64,000 nt of DNA from Rikenellaceae bacterium (GCA_900771335.1 CAAGNP010000012.1:79266-143265); one strand, 5' to 3'. Numbered from the stretch's first letter, positions 25,492 through 35,228 are shown. The notes: generated from the sequence alone by a model not told the origin. A program made the numbers and translations.

Positions 25492-25519
25492 CAAATGTAA
25501 GAAATTTTTTCTATTTTTG
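25492..25519. promoter_or_regulatory. Divergent -7 boxes between xseA and engB
   Basis: Leftward, TACATTTG occupies 25499-25492 and ends only 5 bp before the xseA ATG, so an xseA transcript started from it would be nearly leaderless. Rightward, TATTTTTG at 25512-25519 lies 17 bp before the engB ATG. Neither has a clear TTG at -33. Confidence 0.45.
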
Positions 25520-25536
25520 CGACCAAAATAGAGGCA

Positions 25537-26133
25537 ATGAGGATAACCAAAGCAACTTTCGCCGGCAGCAGCCAAAAATTGGATCAGAGACCAAAACTGA
25601 GGGCTCCTGAATTTGCATTTATCGGGAGGTCAAATGTAGGGAAATCCTCACTCATAAATATGCTTTGTGAGCAGAGAAAACTGGCCCACACCTCAGCCAC
25701 CCCCGGCAAGACCAAGCTCGTCAACCACTTCTACATCAATGACCAATGGTACTTGGTGGACTTGCCCGGATACGGATACGCCAAAATTTCCAAAAAGAAA
25801 ACTGACAAACTATCAGACATAATAACCCACTACATCTGCAAATCCGAAGAGCTCGTAAACCTCTTTGTCCTGCTGGACTCACGCCACGACATACAGAAGA
25901 TCGATCTGGAATTCATGATGAAACTGGGTGAACTGGGGATCCCATTCTCCATCATCTTCACCAAAGGGGACAAACTTGGGACAAACGCCCGTGCAGCCCA
26001 GATCGAGAAAAACAAGAAAGCCCTTCTCGAATACTGGGAAGAACTGCCACCTGTATTTGTCTCTTCGGCCGAGACAGGTCTGGGAAAAGAAGAAATACTT
26101 GACTACATAGACACTACTCTAAAAACTTTATAA
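25537..26133 (+). CDS. engB: Ribosome biogenesis GTP-binding protein EngB/YihA/YsxC
   Basis: The 198-aa TRAFAC GTPase has G1 GRSNVGKSSLIN (residues about 31-42), the TPGKTK loop with the switch T, G3 DLPGYGYA, G4 TKGD and G5 SSAETG. It acts in assembly of the 50S subunit. The length is typical. It begins a rightward operon with prs, nadE and der; the gap to prs is 3 bp. Confidence 0.95.
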   Translation: MRITKATFAGSSQKLDQRPKLRAPEFAFIGRSNVGKSSLINMLCEQRKLAHTSATPGKTKLVNHFYINDQWYLVDLPGYGYAKISKKKTDKLSDIITHYICKSEELVNLFVLLDSRHDIQKIDLEFMMKLGELGIPFSIIFTKGDKLGTNARAAQIEKNKKALLEYWEELPPVFVSSAETGLGKEEILDYIDTTLKTL

Positions 26134-26136
26134 CCT

Positions 26137-27087
26137 ATGGATCACAAACATACCATCAAAATTTTCTCTTGTAGAGGATCAAGATATCTTGCAGAAAAAA
26201 TAGCAAGATCTCTAAACATGGAGCTTGGCAAATCTATCGTTACAGACTTCAGCGACGGAGAGTTCCAACCAGCATTTGACGAATCTGTACGCGGCGCCAC
26301 TGTATTTATCGTCCAATCTACATTCCCACCTATCGACAACCTCTTCGAACTGCTTCTGATGATCGACGCAGCCAAGAGAGCTTCTGCCTATAAGGTGATC
26401 GCCGTTATGCCATATTTCGGCTGGGCAAGACAGGACAGAAAGGACCGTCCAAGAGTCTCTATCGGAGCCAAATTGGTAGCTAACCTTCTTCACGCTGCAG
26501 GATGCGACAGAGTTATGACCGCTGACCTTCACGCTGACCAAATCCAAGGTTTCTTTGATTTCCCGGTAGACCACGTATATGCAAGCTCACTCTTCTTGCC
26601 TTATATGAGAAGCCTGAACTTGGAAAACCTCTCTATCGCAGCACCTGATATGGGTGGTGCCAAAAGGGCAAATGCATACTCACGCGTACTTGGATGTCCA
26701 CTTATCGTATGCCACAAATCGAGAGAGAGAGCCAATGTAGTAGGCTCAATGACCGCTATCGGTGAAGTAGAGGGTAGAAACATCATCATCGTGGATGATA
26801 TGATCGATACCGCAGGCACCATCGCTAAAGCAGCTGATATGCTTATGGAAAAAGGTGCACTCAGTGTTCGCGCATTGGCTACACACCCTGTATTCTCAGG
26901 TCAGGCATATGAGAAAATTGCAAATTCTGCCCTTTGCGAAGTGGTAGTATCAGACACTATTCCATTGAGAGCACGTCCGGATCAGGATACATCCAAGATC
27001 AAAGTGCTTTCAGTAGCTGATATCTTTGCTGATATCATCAATAAAGTATACAACTACGAGCCAATCAGCCCAAGTTTCATTTTCTAA
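26137..27087 (+). CDS. prs: Ribose-phosphate pyrophosphokinase
   Basis: The 316-aa PRPP synthase has the ATP/flexible loop FGWARQDRKDRPRVSI, ADLHADQIQGFF and the PRPP-binding motif IIVDDMIDTAGT. It makes PRPP from ribose-5-phosphate and ATP for nucleotide and NAD synthesis. The codon use is strongly biased (CTT, ATC, GGT), as expected for a well-expressed gene. It sits between engB and nadE, and PRPP is a precursor of NAD, so the pairing with nadE is metabolically sensible. Confidence 0.96.
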   Translation: MDHKHTIKIFSCRGSRYLAEKIARSLNMELGKSIVTDFSDGEFQPAFDESVRGATVFIVQSTFPPIDNLFELLLMIDAAKRASAYKVIAVMPYFGWARQDRKDRPRVSIGAKLVANLLHAAGCDRVMTADLHADQIQGFFDFPVDHVYASSLFLPYMRSLNLENLSIAAPDMGGAKRANAYSRVLGCPLIVCHKSRERANVVGSMTAIGEVEGRNIIIVDDMIDTAGTIAKAADMLMEKGALSVRALATHPVFSGQAYEKIANSALCEVVVSDTIPLRARPDQDTSKIKVLSVADIFADIINKVYNYEPISPSFIF

Positions 27088-27091
27088 GACA

Positions 27092-27931
27092 ATGAAAACT
27101 TTTGACTACTCTATAGAGGAGATCCACAGGACTCTTGTCACTTCACTCCGTGACTTCTTCGCCAAATGCGGGCAGAAGAGGGCCGTTCTCGGCCTTTCCG
27201 GAGGTATTGACTCAGCTGTGGTAGCTGCCCTGGCGGTAGAAGCATTAGGTAAAGAGAATGTGTGTGGCATCATGATGCCATCACAATTCTCTACCGTTCA
27301 CTCCCTTACCGACGCTGTCGATTTGGCAAACAACCTCGATATGGAATATATGGTAGTCCCTATCGAGAAGATGTACATGAGGGCCATGAGAGACCTTGAG
27401 CCTATCTTCAAGGGGGACAACTCCTGGGACAACACTCAAGAGAACATCCAGGCCAGAATCAGAGGAATGATCGTAATGGCATACTCCAACAGACACGGAG
27501 CACTTGCCCTCAACACATCAAACAAAAGTGAATTGGCAATGGGTTACGGCACCCTTTATGGAGACTTGGCAGGTGCCCTTATGGTTATTGCCGACATATA
27601 CAAAATCCAGGTATATGATCTGGCCCGCTACATAAACAGGGAGAGGACCATTATCCCTGTCTCCACTATCACAAAAGCGCCGTCAGCCGAATTGCGCCAC
27701 GACCAGAAAGACACAGACACTCTACCTGAGTACGCCATCCTAGACCCTGTCCTCCATGCACTTATCGAAGAGGGCAAGACCAAAGAGGAGCTTGTCGCTG
27801 AGGGTGAAGATGAGGCCCTTATCGACAGAATACTCACATTGAAAGCCAGAAGTGCTTTTAAGGTTCACCAGATGGCACCGGTAATTAAAGTGAGTGAAAA
27901 GCCGATACATTACTCACAAAAATGGGTATAA
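27092..27931 (+). CDS. nadE: NH3-dependent NAD+ synthetase
   Basis: The 279-aa product has the ATP-pyrophosphatase P-loop GLSGGIDSAVVAAL near residue 33, then NTSNKSELAMGYGTLYGDLAGAL and the substrate loop ITKAPSAELRHDQKDTD. There is no amidohydrolase domain, so ammonia is the nitrogen donor. It amidates nicotinic acid adenine dinucleotide in the last step of NAD synthesis. The start at 27092 (MKTFDYSIEEIHR) is used because longer in-frame forms overlap prs by over 60 bp. Confidence 0.95.
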   Translation: MKTFDYSIEEIHRTLVTSLRDFFAKCGQKRAVLGLSGGIDSAVVAALAVEALGKENVCGIMMPSQFSTVHSLTDAVDLANNLDMEYMVVPIEKMYMRAMRDLEPIFKGDNSWDNTQENIQARIRGMIVMAYSNRHGALALNTSNKSELAMGYGTLYGDLAGALMVIADIYKIQVYDLARYINRERTIIPVSTITKAPSAELRHDQKDTDTLPEYAILDPVLHALIEEGKTKEELVAEGEDEALIDRILTLKARSAFKVHQMAPVIKVSEKPIHYSQKWV

Positions 27932-27938
27932 GTAAAAT

Positions 27939-28217
27939 ATGAAAGTAATAATTGCAGCTCTGATATTCCTGGGGATTGCCATCTTTCTGATGTGCTTTAA
28001 TATAATATTCAGAGGAACCGATTTCCCTGACACAGAGATATCTCATAACAAAGAGATGAGGAAGCGCGGCATCATCTGCGCCAAAGAGGATGAGCTCCGC
28101 ACCTGGAGAAAAAAGGTTAAAAACGACAAGAGGGGCTGCGATGATGACTTTTGCGTAAGCTGCAACGAAATATGTGCAGCAAAAACCATAATGAAAGAAA
28201 AGGAGAATAAGAAATGA
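27939..28217 (+). CDS. Small Cys-rich membrane protein
   Basis: The 92-aa protein has one N-terminal membrane span (residues about 4-23, [20 protein letters not shown]), then [20 protein letters not shown] and a cysteine cluster: one Cys in GIICAKE and four in the tail ([14 protein letters not shown]). It resembles in layout the small membrane proteins with one span and a Cys motif, of which NqrM (Na+-NQR maturation) is one; identity with NqrM is not established. The five cysteines might bind a metal or an Fe-S cluster. It overlaps der by 4 bp (ATGA), so the two are co-translated. Confidence 0.7.
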   Translation: MKVIIAALIFLGIAIFLMCFNIIFRGTDFPDTEISHNKEMRKRGIICAKEDELRTWRKKVKNDKRGCDDDFCVSCNEICAAKTIMKEKENKK

Positions 28218-29521
28218 GTTTATTAGCCATCGTAGGACGCCCTAATGTGGGAAAATCCACCCTATTCAACAGACTTGTAGGGATGAGACAAGCCATAGTA
28301 GACGAGACTGCCGGTGTCACCAGAGACAGACACTACGGCAGATGTGAATGGTGCGGTCACGAATTCTCTGTAGTGGATACAGGTGGATATACGTCCAATT
28401 CAGATGACATCTTTGAAGGGGAGATAAGAAAACAGGTAAGCATAGCGATACAGGAGGCCGATGCCATTCTATTTATGGTAGAGGTGGGAACAGGCATTAC
28501 AGACTACGACTCTGAGATAGCTGAGATCCTCAGACAATCCAAAAAACCTGTAATACTTGCAGTAAACAAAGTAGACTCTGCTGCCAAACAATACGACGCA
28601 TACGAATTCTACTCTCTTGGATTGGGCGAGATCTGGAGTATCTCATCATCCAATGGAAGCGGCACAGGTGACCTTTTGGATGAGATAGTCCGTATCCTTC
28701 CAAAAGAGGAGGTGGCCGAGGACCCACACGCAGGAATCCCAAGGGTAGCCATTGTCGGAAAACCCAATGTGGGCAAATCATCTCTGACCAATGCCCTTTT
28801 GGGTGAAGACAGAAACATCGTTACCCCTATAGCCGGCACCACACGTGACTCTGTCGAGTCCCATTACAACAAATTCGGACACGAATTCATATTGGTGGAC
28901 ACAGCAGGTCTGAGAAAAAAGACCAAAGTGAAAGAGGATCTGGAATTCTACTCTGTGATGCGCTCTATCAGAGCCATCGAACACTCTGACATCTGTATCC
29001 TTATGGTAGATGCACAGACAGGTATAGAAGCTCAGGACCTTGCCATCTTCAACCTTATCAACAAAAACAAGAAAGGGTGCGTAGTGGTAGTAAACAAATG
29101 GGACACCATCGAGAAAGGGAACAATACCATGAAAGAGTATACAGAGGTTATCAAACAGCGCCTCTCACCTTTCAATGACCTTCCGATCATCTTCACCTCT
29201 GTAATCAACAAGCAGAGGATTCTGGATGTATTGGATGCCACAGCCAAAGTATACGAGAACTTCTCCCAAAAGATCCCTACATCAAAACTCAACGAGGCCA
29301 TGCTTCCTGAGATTGAGAATTACCCTCCACCTGCTACAAAAGGCAAATACATTAAGATCAAATTCATCACACAGCTCCCTACCCAGAGCCCATCATTCGC
29401 ATTCTTCTGTAATTTGCCACAATACATCAAGGACCCTTACAAGAGGTTCCTGGAGAATAAACTAAGAAGCTATTTTGATTTCACAGGATGTCCCATCCAA
29501 ATATATATGAGACAAAAATAA
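28214..29521 (+). CDS. der: Ribosome-associated double GTPase Der (EngA)
   Basis: The 435-aa protein carries two complete G domains in tandem: G1 [14 protein letters not shown] near residue 8 with DTGGY, and G1 [14 protein letters not shown] near residue 180 with [11 protein letters not shown] and NKWD. The C-terminal KH-like domain ([12 protein letters not shown] to the end) is present. It acts in 50S maturation. It is the last gene of the engB operon and converges on the DUF4783 gene 17 bp away. Confidence 0.96.
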   Translation: MSLLAIVGRPNVGKSTLFNRLVGMRQAIVDETAGVTRDRHYGRCEWCGHEFSVVDTGGYTSNSDDIFEGEIRKQVSIAIQEADAILFMVEVGTGITDYDSEIAEILRQSKKPVILAVNKVDSAAKQYDAYEFYSLGLGEIWSISSSNGSGTGDLLDEIVRILPKEEVAEDPHAGIPRVAIVGKPNVGKSSLTNALLGEDRNIVTPIAGTTRDSVESHYNKFGHEFILVDTAGLRKKTKVKEDLEFYSVMRSIRAIEHSDICILMVDAQTGIEAQDLAIFNLINKNKKGCVVVVNKWDTIEKGNNTMKEYTEVIKQRLSPFNDLPIIFTSVINKQRILDVLDATAKVYENFSQKIPTSKLNEAMLPEIENYPPPATKGKYIKIKFITQLPTQSPSFAFFCNLPQYIKDPYKRFLENKLRSYFDFTGCPIQIYMRQK

Positions 29522-29538
29522 AGAATTAGAGTAGTGAA

Positions 29539-29931
29539 TCATTCTTTTTCGATGGAGAGTTGCTGGATATAATTCCCTCTCTCCGTCGTTTTTACAAATA
29601 TAGTCACCTTAAATCTGTTTCCACCCCCCTCCAGCTGGCCTATGGCATATACCATGGGATAGACTCCGCTTTTGTGCACAATCTCAAATGACCTGGGGGT
29701 ATAGTCTGAGAAAAATTTCCTCATTATCTGTTTGGCCTGATTTCTGCTACAGTTGTTTCTGTTACCAAACATTACCAGTTCTATATTTTCCGAGAACCAG
29801 GCAGAGAGGTTTGAAGCATTCCCCTTTTCCAGATATTTGGAGATTGGCACGAAGACATCGCTCTTTTGTGACTGTGACGCAGCCACAAAAGAGAAGGCAC
29901 AAAGTGATAATATAAGGAGACAATATCTCAT
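29539..29931 (-). CDS. Secreted DUF4783-type protein
   Basis: The 130-aa product has a signal peptide (MRYCLLILSLCAFSFVAASQ, cut near residue 19-20), then ISKYLEKGNASNLSAWFSEN and a compact NTF2-like alpha+beta domain with FFSDYTPRSFEIVHKSG. This is the DUF4783 pattern found in many Bacteroidota, with unknown function. The start at 29931 is chosen because it puts the signal peptide at the N-terminus. It stands alone between der and rlmH. Confidence 0.75.
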   Translation of the reverse strand: MRYCLLILSLCAFSFVAASQSQKSDVFVPISKYLEKGNASNLSAWFSENIELVMFGNRNNCSRNQAKQIMRKFFSDYTPRSFEIVHKSGVYPMVYAIGQLEGGGNRFKVTIFVKTTERGNYIQQLSIEKE

Positions 29932-30000
29932 TATTGCTTTTTCAAATTTTACTACAATAATCAAGCCACACAAATGTTTCGGTAATTAATCAAATCGTAC

Positions 30001-30008
30001 TATATTTG
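30001..30008 (+). promoter_or_regulatory. Candidate -7 box for rlmH
   Basis: TATATTTG matches TAnnTTTG, 19 bp before the rlmH ATG. There is no clear TTG at -33. Confidence 0.45.
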
Positions 30009-30027
30009 TGTACAAACTTGTAATGAT

Positions 30028-30501
30028 ATGAAGATAACACTCCTTACAGTCGGAAAAACCACTTTCCCTTTTGTTAAAGAAGGGTGCGACATCTTCATAA
30101 AGAGGATAAAACATTACACCACATTTGAATCGATAGAGATTCCTGAGCTGAAGAACACCTCTTCCCTTTCCAAGGAGCAGATCAAAGAGAGAGAGGGGGA
30201 ATTGATTCTCAAGCACATCAAAAACACAGACAAAGTCATCTTGCTGGACGAGAGGGGCAAGAGCTTCTCCTCTATAGAGTGGTCCAGGGCAATAGAGAAA
30301 GAGACCACATCGGGGACCAGATCCCTAATCTTCATAGTGGGTGGAGCATATGGATTCTCCAAAGAGATTTACGATAGGGCTGACTCCAAACTTTCTCTCT
30401 CCACCATGACTTTCTCTCACCAGATAATCAGACTGTTCTTTATCGAGCAGCTATATAGGGCATTTACCATAATTAAAGGGGAACCGTATCACAATGAGTA
30501 A
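30028..30501 (+). CDS. rlmH: 23S rRNA pseudouridine1915 N3-methyltransferase
   Basis: The 157-aa SPOUT methyltransferase has the knotted SAM site FIVGGAYGFSKEIYDRAD and the invariant C-terminal LYRAFTIIKGEPYHNE. It methylates pseudouridine 1915 of helix 69 in 70S ribosomes. Its last 8 bp overlap the sensor kinase gene, so the two are probably co-transcribed. Confidence 0.96.
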   Translation: MKITLLTVGKTTFPFVKEGCDIFIKRIKHYTTFESIEIPELKNTSSLSKEQIKEREGELILKHIKNTDKVILLDERGKSFSSIEWSRAIEKETTSGTRSLIFIVGGAYGFSKEIYDRADSKLSLSTMTFSHQIIRLFFIEQLYRAFTIIKGEPYHNE

Positions 30502-33500
30502 AAGGTGGAACAACATATCAGCCTTCGTCAGGAAGAACCTCGCAGCCATACTTGGGGTTCTGTCACTTGTATTTTTCTTCCTTTCATTTATCCAGTACCA
30601 CTATGAGACCCCTAAAGAAGAGGCTGAACAGCTGCAGAAGAGGCTGAACATAAGGATAGGGATAATGGACGATTATGCCAGAAAAGCCCTTGACACACCA
30701 TCAGATGAATGGCCCGGCCTGTTCAACTTTCCCGATGACATGGTGCTGTACAAATATGTATCCGACACTATCCAGTCATGGGCAAACCTCTTCCCAATAC
30801 ACAATGACCTTGTAGACAAAGTACCTTCCCGCTACATTTTTCATGACCTTGCCAATACGAATCCGTTCAACACCAGGCTTCCATACCTCCACCCTGAGGC
30901 TCAATATGTAAACTTGGGCAACTGCTGGTATGTGGTAAAGACTTACAGTCGGGATGATTCCAAAGTTATAGCGGGCATATTCATCAACTCCGAATACCTC
31001 TCCCAGAACAATATCCTCCAGAATGTTGTAAATGAGAAATTGAAGCTCGACGACCAGTATGAGGTCGTCCCTATAGGGAGGGATGATTCCAATGTGGTAT
31101 CCACCCGTGACGGCGAACCGCTATTCTCCATCATCCGCACTGTAAACACATACAACAGTTCACCTTACACTATGTTGAGATGGCTCTCCATCCTCTTCAT
31201 AGGTTTTGCTTTGTTCTCCTACCACTTCAAGACCAGGACAAGCAAATCCCTCCTTATCACACTGTGTTCATTGCTGGCGTTGAGAATAGTAGCATTCACC
31301 ATATCCAAACTGACCTTCCAGAACATAGAGTTTTTCACACCTCTGCTATATGCGGACGGTACCCTTTTCAACTCGTTGGGAGCCATTATCATAAACCACA
31401 TCTTCATGTTCCTGGACATTTTGGCCATATATATGATGAGGATATGGATTATCAAAAACATCAAACACTCTACAGAGATAGCCAGAAAAATAAAACTCTC
31501 CATTGTCACTCTGGCCCCCCTGTTCATCTTCTGCTACATCCATTTTACACTCAAGTCCCTGATCCTCAACTCCAGCATCGATCTTGAGCTGTACAACATC
31601 CAGGGTATAACCATCTATACGATAGTTTCGTTCTTCTCATATTCGCTCCTGTTTGCGGCCCTGCTTCTGTCCCTACAGTTTGTGGCCCTGGCATACGACA
31701 TGAAACGGAACATATCGCTACTCTCCAACAGGGGTATTCTGGTCTACCTGATATTCATATCCATCTACAGTGTGGTATGCGTGGCAAATTATGGTTTTAC
31801 CAAAGAGTACGAAAGGAACAGATCCATCACAAACAAACTGGCAATAGACAGGGATCTTGACCTGGAGCTCCACCTCAGGTCCATGGAGAAGCTTATCCAG
31901 GAAGACCCCATCATCAATCTGGTCATATCTGTACCCAACAGCGGAGAACTTATCAAAAGCAGACTTGAAGAGCTCTACTTCTGGAGCATAATCAACAAAT
32001 ATGACATCCGTATCACGGTCTGCAAACCTCATGACCTGCTACAGATAGACAGCCACTCAAAACCTGTGGACTGCTTCACATTCTTCAGAAAAGAGATAGT
32101 GGAAAAATACGGTTTGCTCCTCGGTCCAAGGTCAAACTTCTACTCCCTGAACAATAACAACAGCTTCATCAACTACTTCGGGCAGTTCACATACATAAAG
32201 GACTTCAGTCTGTATAACCTTTACATCGAAATAGACTCCAAAAAGATCAATGAGTCATTCGGATATCCGAGTGACATGCTCGATTCACGGGCACTGAGCA
32301 GACGCAGTCTGCCAAACATCTACTCGTACGCCAAATATTATGAAAACAAACTGGTGGCGTATGACGGCAAATACAACTATCCGCTGATAAATGAGAAGGA
32401 GTACAAAGAGAGGTATTCACACCACAGATCCAACGGATATGTACATTTCGTAAACAAAACATCTCCAGAGGGATTTGTAATAGTATCCAGAAGGACACGC
32501 TCCCTGATCCCTTACCTGGTGACATTCTCATACCTCTTCATCTTCTATGCCGCTATAACTTTCTTCATGCTCCGGTTCAAGAGGGACAAAAAAAGGGAAA
32601 GCAGCAAGAAACCCTTCAAGTCATTCCGAAACAAGATTACCACACTGATCACATCTTCTTTGGTAGTGGCCATTGCCCTGGTATGTACTGGAAGCATCAT
32701 CTTCATTATAGAGGTATTTGATGAAAACAACATCTCCATCATGGAGGACAAACTCAACTCCATTCAGACCTCTGTGTCAGAATTGTGCAAATATGCCAAC
32801 AATCCACAGGACATCGTGACCGTGGATATTGTATCTGAGCTCAAGGATATTGCACTCAACACCCAGATCGACATAAACCTTTACAACCCTTCCGGCAAAC
32901 TTATCACATCTACCAAGGATGAAGTTTTCAGCCAGTATCTGATCAGTACCCGTATCAATCCGAAGGCATACAAGGCACTTATTATCAACAATGAGAAGCA
33001 ATTGATAGAAAAAGAGACGATTGCCACATTGGAATACTTCTCTCTTTATGCACCTATTTTCAATATCAACGGCAAATTCATTGCCATATTGAATATCCCA
33101 TATTTCCTGGACACTTCTCAGGTCAAGGAGGACGCCACCCCCATTATTGCCACCATAATAAACCTCTTCCTATTGCTGATACTGGCCTCACTTGCAGTGA
33201 GCAGCGTCCTGTCAAATTCCATTGCGAAGCCGGTAGTGATGATCAGTAAAAAGATGCAGGAGCTTGATATTACCCAGAAAGGGGAACATATATCGTATAG
33301 CGGAAATGATGAGCTTGGGGCACTTGTAAACGCATACAACAACATGGTGGATGACCTCGAAGAGAGTACGCGCAAACTTGCTGAAACCGAAAGGGAGCAG
33401 GCGTGGAAAGAGATGGCCAGACATATTGCCCACGAGATCAAGAACCCTCTGACCCCGATGCAGCTCACCATCCAGCACCTTGTAAGATTGAAGCAGCAGG

Positions 33501-34066
33501 ATGTTCCAAATTGGGAAGAGAAATTCTATGCCGCATCATCTTCTCTTCTGGAACAGATAAATATTCTGTCGCAGACCGCCTCCGAATTCTCAAGCTTCGC
33601 CAAATTCTACAATGAGGACAGCAGGGTATTCGATTTGAAAGGGCTCATCCAGGACCAACTTATGTTTTTCGACAATAGGGACAACATCCGCTTTGAGTTT
33701 GTAACCACAATCGGGCAGGCAGATGTCCTGGCAAAAAAAGACCAGATAACCAGGGTTCTTGTCAACCTGATAAGCAATGCCATTCAAGCACTGGAAGCTC
33801 TGGATGGCGGTATCATCAGAGTATCCCTCACCTCTACAGGGAGATCATACTCTGTTTCCATTGAGGACAATGGTGAAGGGGTAAAGGATGAGAACCTGTA
33901 TAAATTATTCAAGCCCAACTTTACCACCAAAAGCAGCGGCACAGGATTGGGCTTGGCTATATGCAAAAGTATTATCGATCAGAGCAATGGTGAGATCTCT
34001 TACCGCAGGTCCAACCTTGGCGGTGCCAGTTTCTCATTCACACTCCCTATCTATCAGCAGGGATAG
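30494..34066 (+). CDS. Large multi-span sensor histidine kinase (NtrY-like)
   Basis: The 1190-aa product has a first span near residues 14-36, an extracytoplasmic domain to about residue 225, a cluster of about six spans (225-430), a second extracytoplasmic domain (about 440-660), further spans near 670, 715 and 885, then HAMP (SNSIAKPVVMISKKMQELD), HisKA with phospho-acceptor H980 in ARHIAHEIKNPLTPM and HATPase_c with NLISNAIQAL, DNGEGV and GTGLGLAI. The catalytic part is NtrY-like. The ligand is unknown. It meets the NtrC-type regulator gene tail to tail with a 20-bp overlap, so that regulator is the likely partner. Confidence 0.92.
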   Translation: MSKRWNNISAFVRKNLAAILGVLSLVFFFLSFIQYHYETPKEEAEQLQKRLNIRIGIMDDYARKALDTPSDEWPGLFNFPDDMVLYKYVSDTIQSWANLFPIHNDLVDKVPSRYIFHDLANTNPFNTRLPYLHPEAQYVNLGNCWYVVKTYSRDDSKVIAGIFINSEYLSQNNILQNVVNEKLKLDDQYEVVPIGRDDSNVVSTRDGEPLFSIIRTVNTYNSSPYTMLRWLSILFIGFALFSYHFKTRTSKSLLITLCSLLALRIVAFTISKLTFQNIEFFTPLLYADGTLFNSLGAIIINHIFMFLDILAIYMMRIWIIKNIKHSTEIARKIKLSIVTLAPLFIFCYIHFTLKSLILNSSIDLELYNIQGITIYTIVSFFSYSLLFAALLLSLQFVALAYDMKRNISLLSNRGILVYLIFISIYSVVCVANYGFTKEYERNRSITNKLAIDRDLDLELHLRSMEKLIQEDPIINLVISVPNSGELIKSRLEELYFWSIINKYDIRITVCKPHDLLQIDSHSKPVDCFTFFRKEIVEKYGLLLGPRSNFYSLNNNNSFINYFGQFTYIKDFSLYNLYIEIDSKKINESFGYPSDMLDSRALSRRSLPNIYSYAKYYENKLVAYDGKYNYPLINEKEYKERYSHHRSNGYVHFVNKTSPEGFVIVSRRTRSLIPYLVTFSYLFIFYAAITFFMLRFKRDKKRESSKKPFKSFRNKITTLITSSLVVAIALVCTGSIIFIIEVFDENNISIMEDKLNSIQTSVSELCKYANNPQDIVTVDIVSELKDIALNTQIDINLYNPSGKLITSTKDEVFSQYLISTRINPKAYKALIINNEKQLIEKETIATLEYFSLYAPIFNINGKFIAILNIPYFLDTSQVKEDATPIIATIINLFLLLILASLAVSSVLSNSIAKPVVMISKKMQELDITQKGEHISYSGNDELGALVNAYNNMVDDLEESTRKLAETEREQAWKEMARHIAHEIKNPLTPMQLTIQHLVRLKQQDVPNWEEKFYAASSSLLEQINILSQTASEFSSFAKFYNEDSRVFDLKGLIQDQLMFFDNRDNIRFEFVTTIGQADVLAKKDQITRVLVNLISNAIQALEALDGGIIRVSLTSTGRSYSVSIEDNGEGVKDENLYKLFKPNFTTKSSGTGLGLAICKSIIDQSNGEISYRRSNLGGASFSFTLPIYQQG

Positions 34067-35210
34067 CGTAAGTGATTACATCGTCTCTGGTGATGACACC
34101 ATTCGAAAGAATAAGGAGACGCTCCACCACATTGCGGAGCTCTCTGATGTTTCCGCTCCAGCCATACTGCATCAGTTCCTCCACAGCATCCTTCTCGATC
34201 TTCATCACAGGCTTGCCGTTCTCAGCAGATATCTGTTTGATGAAGTGGTTTACCAGTAATGGGATATCCTCCTTTCTATCAGCCAACGATGGCAGGTGGA
34301 TTATGATGACGCTGAGCCTGTGGTAAAGGTCCTCACGGAAGGTCCCTTTGGCAATCTCCTCTTTAAGGTTTTTGTTGGTAGCAGCCACTACCCTTACATC
34401 CACCTCTATATCCTTGTCACTGCCCACTCTTGTGAGTTTGTGTTCCTGAAGGACCCTGAGGACTTTTGCCTGGGCAGCCAGACTCATGTCTCCTATCTCA
34501 TCCAGGAACAGTGTCCCCCCATTGGCCTGCTCAAATTTCCCTTTGTGCTGCTTGATGGCTGAAGTAAATGCACCTTTTTCATGGCCGAAAAGCTCGCTCT
34601 CAATAAGTTCACTCGGGATAGCGGCGCAGTTGACCTCAATAAATGGTGCTGACACTCTATTGCTCAATTCGTGCAGCCATCTGGCCACCAGCTCCTTGCC
34701 TGTACCGTTTGAGCCGGTAATCAGTACTCTGGCATCGGTGGGCGCTACCCTCTCTATCATCCCCTTTACTTTAGTAATGGAGGCAGATTCTCCCACTATC
34801 TCCTGAACCTTGGAGATCTTTCTCTTCAAGGTTTTGGTCTCTTTTACAAGTTCTCTCTTGTCTGTGGCGTTCTTGAGGGTGATAAGGATTCTGTTCAGAT
34901 CCAAAGGCTTCTGAATGAAGTCATAGGCCCCCTTCTTGATACAATCTACAGCTGTATCGATGTCCCCATGTCCGGACATCATGATGATAGTGGATTCGCA
35001 TCCACCCTGCACAAGCTTGTCCAGCAGCTCCTTCCCATCCATATTGGGCATCTTGATGTCACAGAAAATGGCATCGTACTGCGCAGCCTGAGCCTTCTCC
35101 ACCCCCTCTGCACCATCTGATGCCAGGGTTATCTCATGTCCTTCAAATTCCAGAATCTCTTTGAGGGTATTCCTGATACTCCTCTCATCATCAACAACAA
35201 GTATTTTCAT
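34047..35210 (-). CDS. Sigma-54 response regulator without DNA-binding domain (NtrC-like)
   Basis: The 387-aa product has an N-terminal receiver with D7/D8 and phospho-acceptor D51 (FCDIKMPNMDG), then an AAA+ sigma-54 activator domain: Walker A GSNGTGKE, loop GAFTSA (the usual motif is GAFTGA), Walker B GGTLFLDEIGD and the arginine-finger region. It ends 9-10 residues after NIRELRNVVERLLILSNG, so the C-terminal Fis-type helix-turn-helix of NtrC (about 60-80 more residues) is absent. It probably activates sigma-54 promoters from solution or through a partner. Its 3' end overlaps the kinase gene on the other strand. Confidence 0.93.
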   Translation of the reverse strand: MKILVVDDERSIRNTLKEILEFEGHEITLASDGAEGVEKAQAAQYDAIFCDIKMPNMDGKELLDKLVQGGCESTIIMMSGHGDIDTAVDCIKKGAYDFIQKPLDLNRILITLKNATDKRELVKETKTLKRKISKVQEIVGESASITKVKGMIERVAPTDARVLITGSNGTGKELVARWLHELSNRVSAPFIEVNCAAIPSELIESELFGHEKGAFTSAIKQHKGKFEQANGGTLFLDEIGDMSLAAQAKVLRVLQEHKLTRVGSDKDIEVDVRVVAATNKNLKEEIAKGTFREDLYHRLSVIIIHLPSLADRKEDIPLLVNHFIKQISAENGKPVMKIEKDAVEELMQYGWSGNIRELRNVVERLLILSNGVITRDDVITYAIPADR

Positions 35211-35228
35211 ATCGGCAAATTTATACTA

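Noticed and set aside
27026..27091. N-terminal extension of nadE into prs
   Set aside because: It overlaps prs by more than 60 bp and precedes the conserved family start; ATG at 27092 is 4 bp after the prs stop.
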